Assembly: GCA_012842035.1 (NCBI GenBank)
Contig: DUTO01000030.1
Span: 1-8,673, forward strand
Source: Clostridia bacterium
GTDB lineage: Bacteria; Bacillota; Peptococcia; DRI-13; DTU073
DNA: 8,673 bases
Direction: 5' to 3'
Part shown: piece by piece, positions 6,552 to 8,673 of the stretch
Layout of the letters: every line of letters begins with the position of its first letter
Numbering within the stretch: position 1 is the stretch's first letter
Position numbers and translations under genes: made by a program
The notes under the pieces: generated by a model
The model's input: only the letters and a program-made list of their open reading frames with translations
The model's database searches: none
What the model was told of the DNA's origin: nothing

Positions 6552-7075
6552 CTCTTTTGCCAGTACCATAATAATAAAATTACAATTAATACTATCAATA
6601 TAATCTCTAAACCATAAAAACGAGCAACTTGAAACAACCCTAAACTAGCTAAAGTAACTAACAAACCAGCACCTAAAACACCCAGGCTAATCATAAAAAA
6701 AGCACTGAAATAAGGAAAACCGAAAAGCCAAGCTAAAATTGCACCGGTCCAAGCACCAGTTCCCGGCAGAGGAATAGCCACAAATAACAGCAAACCTAAT
6801 AAACCATATTTTTTTATTTGTTCTCCTTTATAACGAGTTTTTCTTAAAAGGTTTTGAAAAGATGAACCCAGACGCGGAAAACTTTTTAAGCCTTTTTCCA
6901 CCGGTTGTAATAATAATAAAATAGGGAAAACCGGAATAACATTTCCCACTACCGCTAACCAGAATGCTCTCCAGGGATACATGCCCCAGGCTACCGCTAA
7001 AGGAATTGTCGCCCGTAATTCTGTAAAAGGCAACATCGATAAAACTAAAACATACCAATCTCTATTTAACATCAT
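6545..7075 (-). CDS. COG2426 / 'putative small multi-drug export protein' family membrane protein
   Basis: This 176-residue integral membrane protein has about four to five hydrophobic segments (roughly 8-30, 36-57, 90-118, 122-147 and 155-172) and a basic C-terminus (WQKRK). Family hallmarks visible are PFTELRATIPLA (16-27), GNVIPVFPILLL (44-55) and IPLPGTGAWTGA (101-112). These match the Sm_multidrug_ex (PF06695) family. The family name is historical and its substrate is not established, so I give no transport claim. The start is ATG 7075, the first of two adjacent ATGs, with a modest GGAG 10 nt upstream. The second ATG would pair with the AAAGG just before the first, and the choice changes one residue. 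It lies 50 nt after the M28 peptidase gene and ends in the terminator. Confidence 0.85.
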   Translation of the reverse strand: MMLNRDWYVLVLSMLPFTELRATIPLAVAWGMYPWRAFWLAVVGNVIPVFPILLLLQPVEKGLKSFPRLGSSFQNLLRKTRYKGEQIKKYGLLGLLLFVAIPLPGTGAWTGAILAWLFGFPYFSAFFMISLGVLGAGLLVTLASLGLFQVARFYGLEIILIVLIVILLLWYWQKRK

Positions 7076-7125
7076 CCTTTATTTGCTCCATCCACTTTCA
7101 TCTTTCTTAATTATTTATATACAAT

Positions 7126-8016
7126 CTATTTTAAAATATTAAGCAAAGCCAGCACTAAATCTTCCATAGGTTTTATTTTAATCTCTTTAACCGTATCTAA
7201 AGAAGTATGATTTTTTTCTAACCACGTAGGTGATAAAAGAGTAAAACCGGGGATACCCTTTTGAGCAAAAGAATAATGGTCACTACTATGTTTTGAATTA
7301 TCTTCCCAATTAATTTGCCAGCCTTGCTCCTCTAAACTCGCTACTATTTCCTGTGTTATTTCGTTTGCAGAGCCTAACCAACCTAAAAGTGTTTTTTGCT
7401 TAAGATTACCTACCGTATCAAGGTTAACTATACATTTAATCCGCTCTCCAGGAAGTGTGGGATGTTCACAAAAATACTTCGAACCCCATAAACCTTTTTC
7501 CTCCGCACCCCAAAAAGCAAAAAGAATAGTTCTTTCTGGTTTCTGTCCGGCTAGGCCATTAACAACCTCCAAAACAACCGAAACCCCGGAAGCGTTATCA
7601 TTAGCTCCAGAATAAAGGGTCCCATTAATTAACCCTAAATGGTCATAATGGGCACTAAGCACAATTACATCTTGTTGACGACCTTCTAAAATTCCTAAAA
7701 CATTTTCACTAGTCCTTGACGGTAAAGAATTAGTTTGCTGAAAAACCATGCGCTGACCTAATAATCTAGGTTGATAACCTTTGATCGAAAAAGCCTGAAA
7801 ATAAGTTCCGCCTTCCCCCGCAGGCCTTAAGCCTTTTTCTTGCAAAAAACTAGCTAAATAAAGAGCAACTTCAGCTTCACCCCTAGTACCACCTTCACGC
7901 CCTGCCATTTGCTCACTACATAAAACTTGCAAATGTTTTAAAACTTCCGGCCGTAAATCATGACTCTCTTGAGCTGTATTGTTTATCTGCTGGTCAGAAC
8001 AAGCGGGGCAAAGCAA
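7126..8016 (-). CDS. M28-family zinc metallopeptidase (aminopeptidase-like), signal peptide out of frame
   Basis: This is a predicted exported two-zinc peptidase. Numbering from TTG 8016 gives 296 residues. Conserved M28 elements are SAHYDHLG (121-128, zinc ligand H123), SGANDNASG (136-144, bridging D140), WGAEEKGLWGS (169-179, general base E172 and ligand E173), NLDTVG (198-203, ligand D200), SSDHYSFAQKGIP (244-256) and NHTSLDT (269-275, probable ligand H270). All catalytic positions are intact. TTG 8016 has no ribosome binding site. A good AAGGAG at 8065-8060 instead serves a TTG at 8051, which reads MKRFFLFFF and then runs out of frame at a T9 tract (8033-8025). One extra T would restore a continuous lipoprotein-like signal peptide ending LLLCPACSD. 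The gene follows the DnaC-like gene within a few bases. Confidence 0.9.
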   Translation of the reverse strand: MLCPACSDQQINNTAQESHDLRPEVLKHLQVLCSEQMAGREGGTRGEAEVALYLASFLQEKGLRPAGEGGTYFQAFSIKGYQPRLLGQRMVFQQTNSLPSRTSENVLGILEGRQQDVIVLSAHYDHLGLINGTLYSGANDNASGVSVVLEVVNGLAGQKPERTILFAFWGAEEKGLWGSKYFCEHPTLPGERIKCIVNLDTVGNLKQKTLLGWLGSANEITQEIVASLEEQGWQINWEDNSKHSSDHYSFAQKGIPGFTLLSPTWLEKNHTSLDTVKEIKIKPMEDLVLALLNILK

Positions 8017-8051
8017 CAGGAAACAAAAAAAAACAGAAAAAATCTTTTCAA
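8017..8051 (-). other. Probable true 5' end of the M28 peptidase gene, frame broken at a T9 tract
   Basis: A TTG at 8051 lies 8 nt after AAGGAG and starts MKRFFLFFF, a typical signal-peptide n-region and hydrophobic core. In this frame it then reads VSCCFAPLV and stops shortly after. In the peptidase frame the same DNA reads FCFLLLCPACSD. Insertion of one T in the nine-T run at 8033-8025 joins the two into one signal peptide. The cause could be a homopolymer sequencing error, slippage, or a real frameshift. Confidence 0.65.
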
Positions 8052-8055
8052 AGCT

Positions 8056-8673
8056 TCAACTCCTTAAAACTTTTAATTGTTGACGAATACTAGGCCCTGT
8101 AAATTTTAAAATTGTAGAAGTTCCTAAAATCCTATCACTTAAGCGGTCTTCATATATGGCTCCAATTTCATTCGGCAATAAATTAGTACTAATGATCCAA
8201 GGTAAACGAAAATTAATTCTTTCATCAAAAAGATAAAACAATTGTTCACGGACAAAGTCAGTCGCCACCTCTGTACCTAAGTCATCAATAATTAATAAAT
8301 CAACTCGGTATAGAGATTTAAGCCGATCCGAGAAGACAACTGCATTTTTTTCAAAATTATATTTAGACTCACGAATCAAATCTAACATTATACCTATTTT
8401 TAAATAGGCCACATTCACTCCTGCCTGTAAAACATAATTAGCAATCGCACTACATAAATGAGTTTTCCCCGTACCAATAGAGCCACACAGGAAAAGATTA
8501 TCCACTTTTTCTCTGGCACATATTTTTTCCGCAAATTCCACACACTGTTGTAAAATCAAAGCATAACGTTTTTTATCTTCATACCACTCCAAAGAAAAAT
8601 TTTTAAAAGTTTGTTCTTTTTGTTCAGGACCTAATCCACTAAATTTCCAAAAATGTACTTGTTTATTAGAAGA
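8056..8673 (-). CDS. DnaC/DnaI-type AAA+ ATP-binding protein (5' end outside window)
   Basis: This is a helicase-loader type ATPase; DnaC/DnaI proteins load the replicative helicase onto DNA. The frame is open to the window edge, so at least 205 residues are visible and the N-terminal domain lies beyond the window. A TTG at 8592 is in frame, but upstream codons (FSGLGPEQKEQTFKNF) resemble the conserved linker of the family, so it is not the start. Visible elements, counted from the window edge, are Walker A CGSIGTGKTH (63-72), Walker B DLLIIDDLGTE (125-135), sensor-1 ISTN (161-164) and an arginine-finger-like EDRLSDRI (175-182). Family members run about 240-340 residues. Its TGA (8058-8056) is 4 nt before the likely peptidase start. 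Whether it is the essential chromosomal loader or a paralogue cannot be told from this part. Confidence 0.88.
   Translation of the reverse strand, partial: SSNKQVHFWKFSGLGPEQKEQTFKNFSLEWYEDKKRYALILQQCVEFAEKICAREKVDNLFLCGSIGTGKTHLCSAIANYVLQAGVNVAYLKIGIMLDLIRESKYNFEKNAVVFSDRLKSLYRVDLLIIDDLGTEVATDFVREQLFYLFDERINFRLPWIISTNLLPNEIGAIYEDRLSDRILGTSTILKFTGPSIRQQLKVLRS
8060..8065 (-). promoter_or_regulatory. Ribosome binding site for the M28 peptidase
   Basis: AAGGAG lies within the last codons of the DnaC-like gene, 8 nt before TTG 8051. It points to translation starting at 8051 rather than 8016, where no such site exists. Confidence 0.7.

Noticed and set aside
6285..6617. Open frame on the plus strand spanning the dcw promoter and terminator
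   Set aside because: It runs through the operator, the terminator and the ends of two genes, is made of low-complexity AT-rich codons, and has no ribosome binding site.
6828..7058. Second minus-strand open frame inside the COG2426-type gene
   Set aside because: It overlaps in another frame a gene with clear family motifs; no independent support.
8590..8592. TTG at 8592 as the start of the DnaC-like gene
   Set aside because: The frame continues to the window edge with family-like residues (SGLGPEQKEQTFKNF), and there is no ribosome binding site before 8592.
1..8673. CRISPR arrays, tRNA/rRNA genes, transposases, phage genes or a novel defence system
   Set aside because: The window is filled by recognisable housekeeping genes; no spaced repeat arrays, cloverleaf segments or mobile-element proteins were seen.

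Overview
The window looks like low-GC Firmicute DNA, most likely from the Clostridia. The evidence is the AT-rich composition, strong AGGAGGTG-type ribosome binding sites, frequent TTG starts, a DnaC/DnaI-type helicase loader, a meso-DAP-type MurE, and a SpoVD/FtsI-type penicillin-binding protein with C-terminal PASTA domains inside the division and cell-wall (dcw) cluster. No species can be named from the sequence alone. All genes lie on the minus strand, so transcription runs from high to low coordinates.

Upstream block (8673 to 6516): the 3' part of a DnaC/DnaI-like AAA+ ATPase enters from the window edge. It is followed by an M28-family metallopeptidase and a COG2426/'small multidrug export' type membrane protein. 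The block ends in a strong rho-independent terminator whose stem contains the last gene's stop codon. The peptidase's signal peptide appears to be separated from its body by a one-base frame difference at a T9 tract.

Control region (6516 to 6309): a 209-bp intergenic stretch holds the dcw promoter. It has a perfect TATAAT box set inside a ladder of GTGG-type direct repeats spaced exactly 10 bp apart, which is the expected layout of a MraZ autoregulatory operator.

dcw block (6308 to 1): mraZ, rsmH, ftsL, spoVD/ftsI, murE and murF are tightly packed, with gaps of 11 to 52 nt. MraZ is the likely autoregulator. RsmH methylates 16S rRNA. FtsL and the class B PBP build the septum. MurE and MurF add meso-DAP and D-Ala-D-Ala to the peptidoglycan precursor. 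mraZ, ftsL, spoVD and murE all start with TTG at the same 7-nt distance from the ribosome binding site.

The left edge is abnormal. Bases 1-101 are a perfect reverse complement of 131-231, which folds murF back on itself and truncates it after about 173 residues. This is most likely a chimeric contig end rather than biology. I found no undescribed system; the rest is an ordinary dcw locus with a well-preserved operator.
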